Source of the DNA: Pedobacter sp. D749
Lineage (GTDB): Bacteria > Bacteroidota > Bacteroidia > Sphingobacteriales > Sphingobacteriaceae
Direction: 5' to 3'
NCBI RefSeq assembly: GCF_019317285.1
Contig: NZ_CP079218.1
Span: 930,001 to 994,000 of the forward strand
Length of the DNA stretch: 64,000 nucleotides
The notes below the pieces were generated by a model. It worked only from the letters and a program-made list of their open reading frames with translations. It had not been told where the DNA came from and did no database searches. A program made the position numbers and the translations under genes. This document shows positions 1 through 7,493 of this stretch, piece after piece (the stretch's first letter is position 1; each line of letters starts with the position of its first letter).

Positions 1-1790
1 TCGAATCGTTAACCACATTTACTTTATATGAAAATTTAAACCAGTGGCCAAAAAAACCAAATTGGGGTAGCCATGATTATTACACTTTAATAAAATTAAA
101 TGAAAATACAGATATAGAAGCCTTTAATATAAAGTTAAAGGGATTTGTAGGCAAACACTTTGCTGCTGCCAAAGAAGATGTATTTATTTATCCTTTAACA
201 AAATTACACCTATACGGAACATTTTTAAATGGTAAAAGCATTGGGGGCAATATTAAGCAGTTGCAACTGTTTGTTGGTTTATCGATAGGTATCCTCCTTA
301 TTGCCTGTATTAATTTTATGAATTTGGCAACCGCCAGCACACAAGGCAGAGCAAAAGAAATTGGCGTCAAAAAAACTATGGGTGCATCCAGATCAAATCT
401 GGTTTTTCAGTTTATGTTGGAATCATTCATTTTAACCCTGATTGGCATTCTGTTAAGCATTATTCTACTCGAATTCAGTTTGCCAATGTTTAACCGGCTA
501 TTGGGAATTGAAATTGTGTTTGATTACCTCAATCCAGCCAACTGGATATTGATTTTTAGTATTTTGGTTATAACCGGCTTCATATCAGGAAGCTACCCTT
601 CATTTTACCTTTCTGGTTTTAACGTGATACAATCACTCAAAAAATCCTTAAATTTTAAAAAAGGATATGCCTTAACTTTCAGGCAGGTTTTGGTTGTCAT
701 ACAATTTGGCTTTTCAGTGGTATTAATTGTGGCAACCATAACCATTTATAAACAAATCCAGTTTATTAAAAACATGCCTTTAGGTTACAGATCAAATGGA
801 CTGCTGGAAGTAGCTCACGAAGGATTGTTGTATGAAAAATTCAACCTGTTAAAAACAAGATTACTATCCAGTGGCGCTGTTGTAGGCGTAACACAATCAT
901 CTGGCAGTATTTCTAACAAAAACAGCAGTGTAAGAGGCCTGGGCTGGGTTGGGATGTCCGAAAGTGATAAAATGATCGATTTTGATCAGATCTACACCAC
1001 TTATGATTTTACTAAAACGGTAAACATCAGGTTGTTGGCAGGAAGGGATTTTGATCGGAAATTTGCTTCAGATACAGCGGCAATACTTTTGAGCAAAAAA
1101 GCGGTTGAAGTAATGCACCTGAAACGTCCGGTTGGTACCAGCATTGTATACCAGGGAACAAAAAGAAATGTGGTAGGGGTTTTTGATGATATTGTTTGGG
1201 GTGACCCGAGTAAAGTTGCCGCACCTATGGTTATTGCTTATGCAGATATCAGTGATGTAATTACCATGCGCCTAAATCCCGATAAAAGTTTAAGTGAAAG
1301 CACTAGCATTATTAATAAGCTGGTAAAAGAATTAAACCCAAATTTTCCTGTCGAAATTAAATTTATCGATGGTTTAAACGAAATTAAACTAAAAAATGAA
1401 AAGATTTTGGGCACTTTGGCAAATCTTTTTGGATGTTTGGCCATTTTCATATCTTGTTTAGGTTTGTTCGGTCTTTCATCTTTTAGTACAGCGCAAAGAA
1501 TAAAAGAAGTAAGTATCCGTAAAATCTTAGGCGCTTCAATTACAGAGTTGATGACTTTACTTTCTTTAAGTTTTTTAAAATTAATATTTATTGCAATTGT
1601 AATTGCACTGCCAGTTGCCTATTATATTATGAATAACTGGTTAATGCATTTCGAACTCAGAACAAGCTTAAATTTGTGGGTGTTTATGGCAACAGCAACA
1701 CTTACACTGTTAATTTCAATTTTAACAATTACCTGGCAAACCTATCGCGCCGCAAAAACAAATGCAGTTGATGCTTTAAAATACGAATAA
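1..1790 (+). CDS. FtsX/MacB-type ABC transporter permease (5' partial)
   Basis: The frame is open from base 3 at the left edge to a TAA at 1788-1790, so the first part of the gene is missing; 595 residues are visible. The layout is the Bacteroidota eight-helix type: a periplasmic MacB-like segment, a group of hydrophobic helices from about base 261, a second periplasmic domain (about 790-1400), then a last helix group. Two copies of the FtsX signature are visible, 'RAKEIGVKKTMGAS' and 'RIKEVSIRKILGAS', one per core domain. Such proteins act in the inner membrane with a MacB/LolD-like ATPase, here the next gene, and usually drive export or efflux by mechanotransmission. The substrate cannot be read from the sequence. 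The downstream ATPase ATG lies 77 bases after the stop, across a repeat-like spacer. Confidence 0.9.
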   Translation, partial: ESLTTFTLYENLNQWPKKPNWGSHDYYTLIKLNENTDIEAFNIKLKGFVGKHFAAAKEDVFIYPLTKLHLYGTFLNGKSIGGNIKQLQLFVGLSIGILLIACINFMNLATASTQGRAKEIGVKKTMGASRSNLVFQFMLESFILTLIGILLSIILLEFSLPMFNRLLGIEIVFDYLNPANWILIFSILVITGFISGSYPSFYLSGFNVIQSLKKSLNFKKGYALTFRQVLVVIQFGFSVVLIVATITIYKQIQFIKNMPLGYRSNGLLEVAHEGLLYEKFNLLKTRLLSSGAVVGVTQSSGSISNKNSSVRGLGWVGMSESDKMIDFDQIYTTYDFTKTVNIRLLAGRDFDRKFASDTAAILLSKKAVEVMHLKRPVGTSIVYQGTKRNVVGVFDDIVWGDPSKVAAPMVIAYADISDVITMRLNPDKSLSESTSIINKLVKELNPNFPVEIKFIDGLNEIKLKNEKILGTLANLFGCLAIFISCLGLFGLSSFSTAQRIKEVSIRKILGASITELMTLLSLSFLKLIFIAIVIALPVAYYIMNNWLMHFELRTSLNLWVFMATATLTLLISILTITWQTYRAAKTNAVDALKYE

Positions 1791-1796
1791 TACCTG

Positions 1797-1858
1797 CGGA
1801 TAGCGTTTGGCGTTCAGCGTGGATTTCCCGCCAACCGCCAACCGCTTTGCGCTTAATC
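1797..1858. repeat. Degenerate CGCCAA-type heptamer repeat in a leader
   Basis: The spacer between permease and ATPase is made of GC-richer near-repeats around the unit CCGCCAA (two exact copies) with variants GCGTTTG, GCGTTCA and CGCTTTG. It stands out from the AT-rich surroundings and resembles segments at 6295-6345, 6733-6780, 8770-8800 and the perfect array at 32268. The upstream ATG at 1807 lies inside this repeat, which argues against it as the ATPase start. Confidence 0.5.
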
Positions 1859-1866
1859 CTAAAAAT

Positions 1867-2550
1867 ATGATACAATTAACCAACATCGAAAAATACTACG
1901 CAAACAAAGGCGTTAAAAATTATGTACTCCGTTTGGTAACCACAACCATTAAACAGGGAGAATTTGTTTCCATTATGGGGCCATCAGGTGCCGGGAAATC
2001 TACCCTGCTCAACATCATTGGCATGCTCGAAGAGCCAACCTATGGAACTTACGAGTTTTTGGGAGAAGACGTAACTTCACTTAACGAACGTAAACGCATT
2101 GAACTTTACCGCAATCACATCGGTTTTGTATTTCAGGCTTACCATTTAATTGACGAGATGACGGTGTACGAAAACATTGAAGCCCCTTTATTGTACAAAA
2201 AAATTGGTAGTTCTGAACGTGCCAGTAGGATTGCAGATCTTTTAGACCGTTTTAATATCGTGGCCAAAAAAGATCTGTTTCCTAACCAGCTTTCTGGCGG
2301 ACAACAGCAATTGGTTGGCATTGCAAGGGCACTAGCTGCTCAACCGTCAATTATTTTGGCAGATGAACCAACCGGCAACTTGCAATCTGCACAGGCAGAA
2401 GAAATTATGACGCTGTTTAAAAAGTTAAATCAGGAAGATGGGATTACCATTATCCAGGTAACGCATTCGGAGAAAAATGCACAATACGGAAACAGGATTT
2501 TGCACATTGCCGATGGTGTGGTGAAGGAAGACTTAGCCGTATTAAGTTAG
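1867..2550 (+). CDS. ABC transporter ATP-binding protein (MacB/LolD type)
   Basis: A 227-residue nucleotide-binding subunit, expected to power the FtsX-type permease encoded just before it. Visible motifs: Walker A 'GPSGAGKST', a Q-loop 'FVFQAYHLI', signature 'LSGGQQQLVGIARAL', Walker B 'IILADEPTGNL' and an H-loop 'VTHSEKNA'. The ATG at 1867 gives the normal 'MIQLTNIEKYY' N-terminus of the family; the in-frame ATG at 1807 would add 20 residues encoded by a repeat and is rejected. The signature reads QQQLVG where most relatives have QQQRVA, so the usual Arg is Leu; the effect is unknown. Length is typical for the family. Confidence 0.9.
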   Translation: MIQLTNIEKYYANKGVKNYVLRLVTTTIKQGEFVSIMGPSGAGKSTLLNIIGMLEEPTYGTYEFLGEDVTSLNERKRIELYRNHIGFVFQAYHLIDEMTVYENIEAPLLYKKIGSSERASRIADLLDRFNIVAKKDLFPNQLSGGQQQLVGIARALAAQPSIILADEPTGNLQSAQAEEIMTLFKKLNQEDGITIIQVTHSEKNAQYGNRILHIADGVVKEDLAVLS

Positions 2551-2568
2551 GTCAACATTAAAATATTA

Positions 2569-2622
2569 AGGGTAAATACAGCTTTGGAATTTAATAATTT
2601 CTATCTGTGTTTACCCTTTTTA
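2569..2622 (+). terminator. Intrinsic terminator-like hairpin after ABC ATPase
   Basis: Arms 2569-2580 and 2606-2617 pair over 12 bp (one G-U) and are followed by a T run. The loop is long (about 25 nt). The right arm also belongs to a family of intergenic 'cacagat' repeats seen at 4124-4173. Confidence 0.55.
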
Positions 2623-2635
2623 TCTGTGGTTAAAT

Positions 2636-2643
2636 TAACTTTG
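2636..2643 (+). promoter_or_regulatory. -7 promoter box, TAacTTTG, 4 nt before ATG
   Basis: Perfect match to the Bacteroidota -7 consensus TAnnTTTG. Only 4 nt separate it from the ATG at 2648, so the transcript would start at or next to the start codon. No clear -33 TTTG is seen. Confidence 0.5.
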
Positions 2644-2647
2644 CTTC

Positions 2648-3445
2648 ATGCAAAAATCTTTTACCGATCAAATGGGCAGGGAAATTTCTATTAATTTTCC
2701 ACCCAAACGGATTATTTCTTTGGTACCCTCACAAACAGAATTATTATTTGATTTAGGGTTGGACCAGGAAATTATCGGATTGACAAAGTTTTGTATCCAT
2801 CCGATAGAAAAATTTGCAGAACGGACCAAGGTGGGTGGTACAAAAAAGCTGAATATCGATTTGATTAAAGATTTGCAGCCCGATCTCATTATCGGTAATA
2901 AGGAAGAAAATACGCAGAGCGATATAGAAGAATTAGCCGCATATTTTCCTGTATGGATGAGTGATATCTTTACTTTGGATGATGCCATGAAAACCATTGC
3001 ACAGATAGGGGATCTGGTAAACCGGCAACCCGAAGCGGGTTACCTCAATCATTTAATATCGGCAGGTTTTAACGATTTAAAAACACTTGCCCTCCAAAAT
3101 CATATTGATAAAAAGGTAGCCTATCTCATCTGGCGTAAGCCGTATATGGCCGCAGGAAAAAATACATTTATTGATGATGTTCTGCTGATTAACGGTATGA
3201 CGAATTTAATTAAAGAAGAACGTTATCCTGCAGTAACGTTGGAAAAACTGAAAACCACAAATTGTGACCTGATTTTACTTTCATCAGAGCCTTATCCTTT
3301 TGGTGAAAAACATATAGAAGAAATCAGGGAGGCAATTCCTAATGCTAAAATTTTATTGGTTGATGGTGAGATGTTCAGCTGGTATGGAAGCAGGTTGGTT
3401 AAAGCCGTACAGTATTTTTTCGAATTCCAAAAACAACTTTATTAA
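2648..3445 (+). CDS. BtuF-like cobalamin/metal-binding protein, no signal peptide
   Basis: A 265-residue protein with the helical-backbone metal-receptor fold of BtuF/FhuD-type binding proteins: 'PKRIISLVPSQTELLFDLG' near the N-terminus, 'DLIKDLQPDLIIGN' in the middle and a C-terminal lobe with 'RKPYMAAGKNTFIDDVL'. Classical members are periplasmic and hand ligand to a BtuCD-type importer. Here the N-terminus 'MQKSFTDQMGRE' is hydrophilic, with no signal peptide, and an in-frame stop directly upstream excludes a longer start. No permease or ATPase of that type is adjacent. It may act in the cytoplasm or have another role; corrinoid binding is an inference from family resemblance. Confidence 0.8.
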   Translation: MQKSFTDQMGREISINFPPKRIISLVPSQTELLFDLGLDQEIIGLTKFCIHPIEKFAERTKVGGTKKLNIDLIKDLQPDLIIGNKEENTQSDIEELAAYFPVWMSDIFTLDDAMKTIAQIGDLVNRQPEAGYLNHLISAGFNDLKTLALQNHIDKKVAYLIWRKPYMAAGKNTFIDDVLLINGMTNLIKEERYPAVTLEKLKTTNCDLILLSSEPYPFGEKHIEEIREAIPNAKILLVDGEMFSWYGSRLVKAVQYFFEFQKQLY

Positions 3446-3506
3446 TCATCCCGTTTTAATTTTTGTAAATTGTAGCATAACATTAAATCAACCCGTTTAA
3501 ACAATC

Positions 3507-3809
3507 ATGAAAAGAATATTAGTATTATCCTTATTTATTGCTGCAATTTTTGGCTGTAGTACTATGAAAGACGCACACCATACCGGTTCTGTTACTGCAA
3601 GCGGAACTATTGAAAAACTTGGAGTGAGTACCTTTCAATACGGTACACATTTATTAAAAGCCGATAATAAAACCTATGCTTTAAAAAGTGGTTCGATCAA
3701 TCTTGATACTTATTTAGATAAAAAGGTTACGATTAAAGGAAAAAAGGTTGCTGGTTATCCTGTTGACGGTGGACCGGAACTGATTGATGTTACGCTAGTG
3801 AAATTTTAG
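3507..3809 (+). CDS. Small lipoprotein, unknown function
   Basis: A 100-residue protein with a lipoprotein signal peptide ('MKRILVLSLFIAAIFGCS'; Cys17 is the likely lipidated residue). The mature part is short, polar and probably beta-rich ('GTIEKLGVSTFQYGTHLL...KVTIKGKKVAGYPVDGGPELIDVTLVKF'), resembling a small OB-like fold. I do not recognise a named family. It stands alone between the BtuF-like gene and tRNA-Leu, on the same strand, 61 bases after the previous stop. Confidence 0.75.
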   Translation: MKRILVLSLFIAAIFGCSTMKDAHHTGSVTASGTIEKLGVSTFQYGTHLLKADNKTYALKSGSINLDTYLDKKVTIKGKKVAGYPVDGGPELIDVTLVKF

Positions 3810-3896
3810 GTAAGATGGAAATGAAAAAGGGATAGCGGGTTGAGTTTACTGTGTCTCACAGACCATCTCTGATCAAACTTTTATAAGGTATAAAAA

Positions 3897-3926
3897 TTTG
3901 ATTTTTCAATTTAGTTTCTATCTTTG
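3897..3926 (+). promoter_or_regulatory. Promoter of tRNA-Leu copy 1
   Basis: TTTG at 3897-3900 (-33), an 18-nt spacer, then TAtcTTTG at 3919-3926 (-7). This matches the Bacteroidota housekeeping consensus and has the same spacing as the promoter of the second copy. Confidence 0.7.
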
Positions 3927-3948
3927 CAATCCTTAAAACATCCTAACT

Positions 3949-4030
3949 GCGGAAGTGGCGTAATTGGTAGCCGCACCAGACTTAGGATCTGGCGCTTCAC
4001 GGCGTGGGGGTTCGAGTCCCTTCTTCCGCA
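3949..4030 (+). tRNA. tRNA-Leu(UAG), copy 1
   Basis: An 82-nt class II tRNA. The acceptor stem GCGGAAG pairs with CTTCCGC, followed by discriminator A; the T-arm contains GGTTCGAGTCC; the anticodon stem CCAGA/TCTGG encloses the loop CTTAGGA, giving anticodon TAG (reads CTA). The long variable arm is GCGCTTCACGGCG. CCA is not encoded. An identical gene lies at 4686. Confidence 0.97.
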
Positions 4031-4040
4031 CAAAAAGATA

Positions 4041-4076
4041 AACCGTTCCGATTTAAAAATCAGAGCGGTTTTTTTA
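4041..4076 (+). terminator. Terminator of tRNA-Leu copy 1
   Basis: An imperfect hairpin (AACCGTTCCGATTT with AAATCAGAGCGGTT) directly followed by seven T. It resembles the cleaner terminator after copy 2. Confidence 0.7.
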
Positions 4077-4123
4077 TGGCACAGCCCATCAATTTTTGTA
4101 ATCAGTATTACCTTAGCTATTTT

Positions 4124-4173
4124 TAACCACAGATGCACACAGATAAACACAGATTTTATATCTGTGTGCATCC
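4124..4173. repeat. Inverted repeat of the 'cacacagat' intergenic family
   Basis: Arms 4132-4145 and 4159-4172 are perfect 14-nt inverted copies (GATGCACACAGATA and TATCTGTGTGCATC), followed by T-rich sequence. Related wording occurs at 2600-2636 and 32195-32225. Confidence 0.7.
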
Positions 4174-4347
4174 TTTTTATCACTAGTCAGTGATGTTTAC
4201 GCCTGCCTTTATATGCTGGAGGCTAAATAATATTTCCTTTCCGTTCTAGAGGAACGACTCCTTGGTAGCCAATTGCAAATTTGGCGTTTTCGTTCCGTAG
4301 GAACGTTTGGTGTTCAAACATCAATCTCTCTGCCGGCTCTGCCATCT

Positions 4348-4405
4348 AAACCCGATGGAAGCGGTCCCGATTTTTCATCGGGATAAAGCGTACAGCGGGA
4401 CTGTA
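4348..4405. repeat. Dispersed intergenic repeat (AAACCCGATGG...GCGGGACTGT)
   Basis: About 58 bp beginning AAACCCGATGG, with an internal hairpin TCCCGAT/ATCGGGA, ending in AGCGGGACTGT. A diverged copy lies inverted at about 29653-29713, and related second halves lie at 13300-13370 and 46070-46130. Confidence 0.55.
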
Positions 4406-4632
4406 TCATCCTAAAAGCTATTGAATTTGCTTTCCAAAAAGAATAAAGGCTTAAATGAAACCAATATTTTATTTCAGTAATAGGCCTGCTTTAATTTAAA
4501 AATCATTATGGTTTTTGCCTGCCTACATCATCACAAAAGCAACCAGCAAATCTTTTGAGTAATTTTTTCTCCTTAAAAATTAAACAGTTAGCGGTTTTTG
4601 AAAGAAATAATCAATAAAATATTGCAGATGCC

Positions 4633-4663
4633 TTTTGATTATTCAATCTTGTTTCTATCTTTG
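4633..4663 (+). promoter_or_regulatory. Promoter of tRNA-Leu copy 2
   Basis: TTTTG at 4633-4637, an 18-nt spacer and TAtcTTTG at 4656-4663. About 30 bases from the -7 box to the tRNA are nearly the same as in copy 1, so the promoter was duplicated with the gene. Confidence 0.7.
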
Positions 4664-4685
4664 CAGTCCTTACAACATCCTAACT

Positions 4686-4767
4686 GCGGAAGTGGCGTAA
4701 TTGGTAGCCGCACCAGACTTAGGATCTGGCGCTTCACGGCGTGGGGGTTCGAGTCCCTTCTTCCGCA
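4686..4767 (+). tRNA. tRNA-Leu(UAG), copy 2
   Basis: Sequence identical to the copy at 3949-4030, with anticodon TAG. Flanks are shared for about 30 bases upstream and partly downstream. A pair this close indicates a recent duplication or gene conversion. Confidence 0.97.
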
Positions 4768-4781
4768 CAACAAGATAAAGG

Positions 4782-4816
4782 CCGTTCCGATTTAAACATC
4801 GGAACGGTTTTGTTTT
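4782..4816 (+). terminator. Terminator of tRNA-Leu copy 2
   Basis: A perfect 10-bp stem CCGTTCCGAT/ATCGGAACGG with a 6-nt loop, followed by TTTTGTTTTT. Confidence 0.85.
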
Positions 4817-4937
4817 TAAAAACATTGATTAATAAAAATTGATGTGCCGTGCCGGTTATGTCGATATATGGTTTTTTCTCAAATCTCATATCTCATATCT
4901 CCCGTCTAACTGTACATCACACTATATCTCAGAAAAA

Positions 4938-6290
4938 ATGAATATTACACAGGAAAAAACCGGCAACTTAAATGCTGTTGTAAAAATCAAGATTGCACCT
5001 GCTGATTACACTGGAAAAGTAGAGAAAGCCATTAAAGATCAAGCTAAAAAAGCACAATTACCTGGTTTCCGTAAAGGAATGGTTCCTGCTGCCCACATTA
5101 AAAAAATGTATGGCAAAAGTATCCTGGTAGAAGAGGTTAACAACTTGTTAAACGATACCTTATCTAACTATATCGCTGAGCAAAAGTTAGAAATTTTAGG
5201 TCAACCCCTTCCTAAAATGGACGATGAGCGTGAATTTAAATGGGACAATACAGATGATTTCGAATTTGATTATGAATTAGGTTTAGCGCCGGCTTTTGAT
5301 GTAAACCTTTCATCTAAAGATAAATTTACAGAATACGTAATTAAAGCGGATCAGGAAACTTTAGAAAGCCGTATCAAAAATATCCGCCGTAGTTATGGTA
5401 AAATGACTAATCCAGAGGTTTCGACTGATGATGATGTACTTTACGCCGAATTAACCCAGGTAGCTGAAGATGGTACTGTTGTTGAAGGTGGTATTACCAG
5501 TACTGCGAGTGTTCGTTTAGATCAGATTAAAGATAAAAAAATCCTTAAATCGCTTGTCGGTTTAAAGAAAGATGATGAAGTAACCATCGACATTCAAAAA
5601 GCATTTGAAGATGCTGCTGTAATTGCAAAAGCTTTAAATATTTCAGAAGAAGAAGCTGCTGATTTAAAAGCAAGCTTTAAACTTAACGTTAAAAATGTTA
5701 ACCGTTTAGAAGAGTCGGACTTAAACCAGGAATTTTTTGATAAATTATTTGGTGAAGGTACTGTAACTGACGAAGCTGGTTTCAGGGCTAAAATTACTGA
5801 AGAAGTAGAAGGTATGTTTAAACAAGATGCTGAACGTAAATTATCGAACGATATTTATGAAGCACTTTTAACTAAACACACTTTCGAATTGCCTGATGAA
5901 TTTTTACGTCGCTGGTTAAAAGCTACAAACGAAAAATTAACCGACGAAGAATTAGCTGAAGGTTATGATGATTTCGCTAAAAACCTTAAATGGACCTTAA
6001 TCGAAAACAAAATCATTAAAGATAACAGCATTGAAATTAAATATGAGGATGTAGTTCAGGCGGCTAAAGCTAAATTAGATGCACAGTTCAGAATGTACAG
6101 TCCAAGCCCACTTCCTGAAGATCAACTGGCTCAGTATGCTGTTCAGTTTTTACAGGAAAAAGAAAATGCAAACCGTGTTTTTGAAGAGGTAAAAGCATTA
6201 AAAACTTTCGAACAAATCAAATCTGTTGTTACTTTAGAGCAAAAAGATATTGATTACGATAAGTTTTTGGCGCTAGTGGAGAAAAAGTAA
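4938..6290 (+). CDS. tig: Trigger factor
   Basis: Ribosome-associated chaperone that meets nascent chains at the exit tunnel. The 450-residue product has the N-terminal ribosome-binding domain ('LPGFRKGMVPAAHIKKMYG', the signature-loop region), a central section corresponding to the PPIase-like domain but shortened and diverged as in other Bacteroidota, and a helical C-terminal chaperone domain. The ATG at 4938, just after an A-rich stretch, gives the family N-terminus 'MNITQEKTGNLNAVVKI'; in-frame ATGs upstream (from 4839) would add unrelated sequence. It heads the tig-clpP-clpX cluster, here interrupted by a four-helix-bundle gene. Confidence 0.95.
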   Translation: MNITQEKTGNLNAVVKIKIAPADYTGKVEKAIKDQAKKAQLPGFRKGMVPAAHIKKMYGKSILVEEVNNLLNDTLSNYIAEQKLEILGQPLPKMDDEREFKWDNTDDFEFDYELGLAPAFDVNLSSKDKFTEYVIKADQETLESRIKNIRRSYGKMTNPEVSTDDDVLYAELTQVAEDGTVVEGGITSTASVRLDQIKDKKILKSLVGLKKDDEVTIDIQKAFEDAAVIAKALNISEEEAADLKASFKLNVKNVNRLEESDLNQEFFDKLFGEGTVTDEAGFRAKITEEVEGMFKQDAERKLSNDIYEALLTKHTFELPDEFLRRWLKATNEKLTDEELAEGYDDFAKNLKWTLIENKIIKDNSIEIKYEDVVQAAKAKLDAQFRMYSPSPLPEDQLAQYAVQFLQEKENANRVFEEVKALKTFEQIKSVVTLEQKDIDYDKFLALVEKK

Positions 6291-6372
6291 AAACAGTTGG
6301 CGTTCGGCGCTAAGCGCTTAGCATAGTGTTTAAGCCGTTTTGGAAATGATTGTGCTATTGCTATATTTAGGT

Positions 6373-6732
6373 ATGGCTCAATTTAAATTTCAATCGCTCG
6401 AAATTTGGCAGTTATCAATTGTGTTAACTGATAAATTACTAGATATAGCTGACCGATTGTCAGTTGACAAAAAATATAGATTTGCAGAGCAGCTCAATGG
6501 GGCTGCTCTTAGCATATCCAATAATATCGCCGAGGGGTCAGGTTCGGTTTCCAATAAGGAATTCGCTCATTATCTGAATATTGCACATCGTTCTACGTTT
6601 GAGAATGCAAATATTTTAGTAGTTTTAGAACGGAGGAAATATATTTCTGACACAGAGTTGAATGATTATCTGGAAGAATTAGATAAATTGGCACGGAAAT
6701 TAACCAACTTCAGAAAATATTTATTAAAGTAA
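6373..6732 (+). CDS. Four-helix-bundle protein (23S rRNA IVS / S23 family)
   Basis: A 119-residue all-helical protein of the family first found in intervening sequences of 23S rRNA genes: 'FQSLEIWQLSIVLTDKL', 'QLNGAALSISNNIAEGSGS' and 'EFAHYLNIAHRSTFENA' match its three conserved blocks. Members form homopentamers; the biochemical role is not known. The ATG at 6373 gives the usual start 'MAQFKFQSLEIW'. The gene sits between tig and clpP, which are adjacent in many bacteria, and is flanked by CGCCAA-type spacer sequence, so it looks like a late insertion. Confidence 0.85.
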   Translation: MAQFKFQSLEIWQLSIVLTDKLLDIADRLSVDKKYRFAEQLNGAALSISNNIAEGSGSVSNKEFAHYLNIAHRSTFENANILVVLERRKYISDTELNDYLEELDKLARKLTNFRKYLLK

Positions 6733-6785
6733 CCAGCGTTTTTGGAGGGTTTAACGCTCACCGCAAAACGCCAAACTCTATAATC

Positions 6786-7493
6786 ATGAACATAGATTCA
6801 CAAGAATTCAGGAAATTTGCCGTTAAACATCAGGGAATTGGCGGTTTACACGTAGATAAATTTATTGCTCAGGCTAATTTGGATCCTAAGAGCATGACGC
6901 CATATATTATTGAAGAACGCCAGTTGAACGTAGCACAGATGGATGTTTTCTCAAGATTAATGATGGACCGCATTATCTTTTTAGGTGATGCCATTTACGA
7001 TCAGAATGCCAACATTATCCAGGCGCAGTTGTTGTTTTTACAATCTGCAGATGCTGATAGAGACATTCAGATCTATATTAACTCGCCAGGTGGTTCAGTT
7101 TATGCAGGTTTAGGTATTTATGATACCATGCAGTATATCCAGCCTGATGTAGCAACCATCTGTACCGGTATGGCAGCATCAATGGGAGCCGTTTTATTGG
7201 TGGCAGGTGCAAAAGGTAAACGTGCTGCATTGCCTCACTCAAGAGTAATGATCCACCAGCCATCAGGAGGTGCACAAGGTGTGGCATCTGATATGGAGAT
7301 CAACTTAAGAGAAATGTTGAAATTAAAAAAAGAATTATACGATATTATTTCAGAACACTCTGGTCAAACTTATGATTGGGTAGAGAAAGCTTCAGATCGC
7401 GATTACTGGATGACTGCCGATGAGGCAAAAGGTTTTGGTATGGTTGATGAAGTATTATCGAGAAACGCAAAGAAAGATGGCGAAACAAAATAA
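6786..7493 (+). CDS. clpP: ATP-dependent Clp protease proteolytic subunit
   Basis: Serine peptidase subunit forming the tetradecameric chamber fed by ClpX or ClpA/C. The 235 residues hold the catalytic triad in its normal context: Ser132 in 'GMAASMGAVLL', His157 in 'RVMIHQPSGG' and Asp206 in 'DRDYWMTADEA'. The oxyanion-loop 'SPGGSV' is at 100-105. An N-terminal extension of about 30 residues before 'MTPYIIEERQ' is longer than in E. coli and may be a propeptide. Its 3' end overlaps clpX by 17 nt, so the two are co-translated. Confidence 0.97.
   Translation: MNIDSQEFRKFAVKHQGIGGLHVDKFIAQANLDPKSMTPYIIEERQLNVAQMDVFSRLMMDRIIFLGDAIYDQNANIIQAQLLFLQSADADRDIQIYINSPGGSVYAGLGIYDTMQYIQPDVATICTGMAASMGAVLLVAGAKGKRAALPHSRVMIHQPSGGAQGVASDMEINLREMLKLKKELYDIISEHSGQTYDWVEKASDRDYWMTADEAKGFGMVDEVLSRNAKKDGETK

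Larger units (their letters stand above)
4079..4632. other. Spacer between the two tRNA-Leu genes, repeat fragments only
   Basis: No convincing gene. It contains the inverted repeat at 4124-4173, an imperfect pair of 'cgttc...gaacg' elements at 4240-4306 and a member of a dispersed repeat at 4348-4405. Reading frames across it are short and repeat-derived. Confidence 0.6.

Noticed and set aside
4839..4937. N-terminal extension of trigger factor from an upstream ATG
   Set aside because: The extra 33 residues are unlike the family, and ATG 4938 gives the canonical N-terminus.
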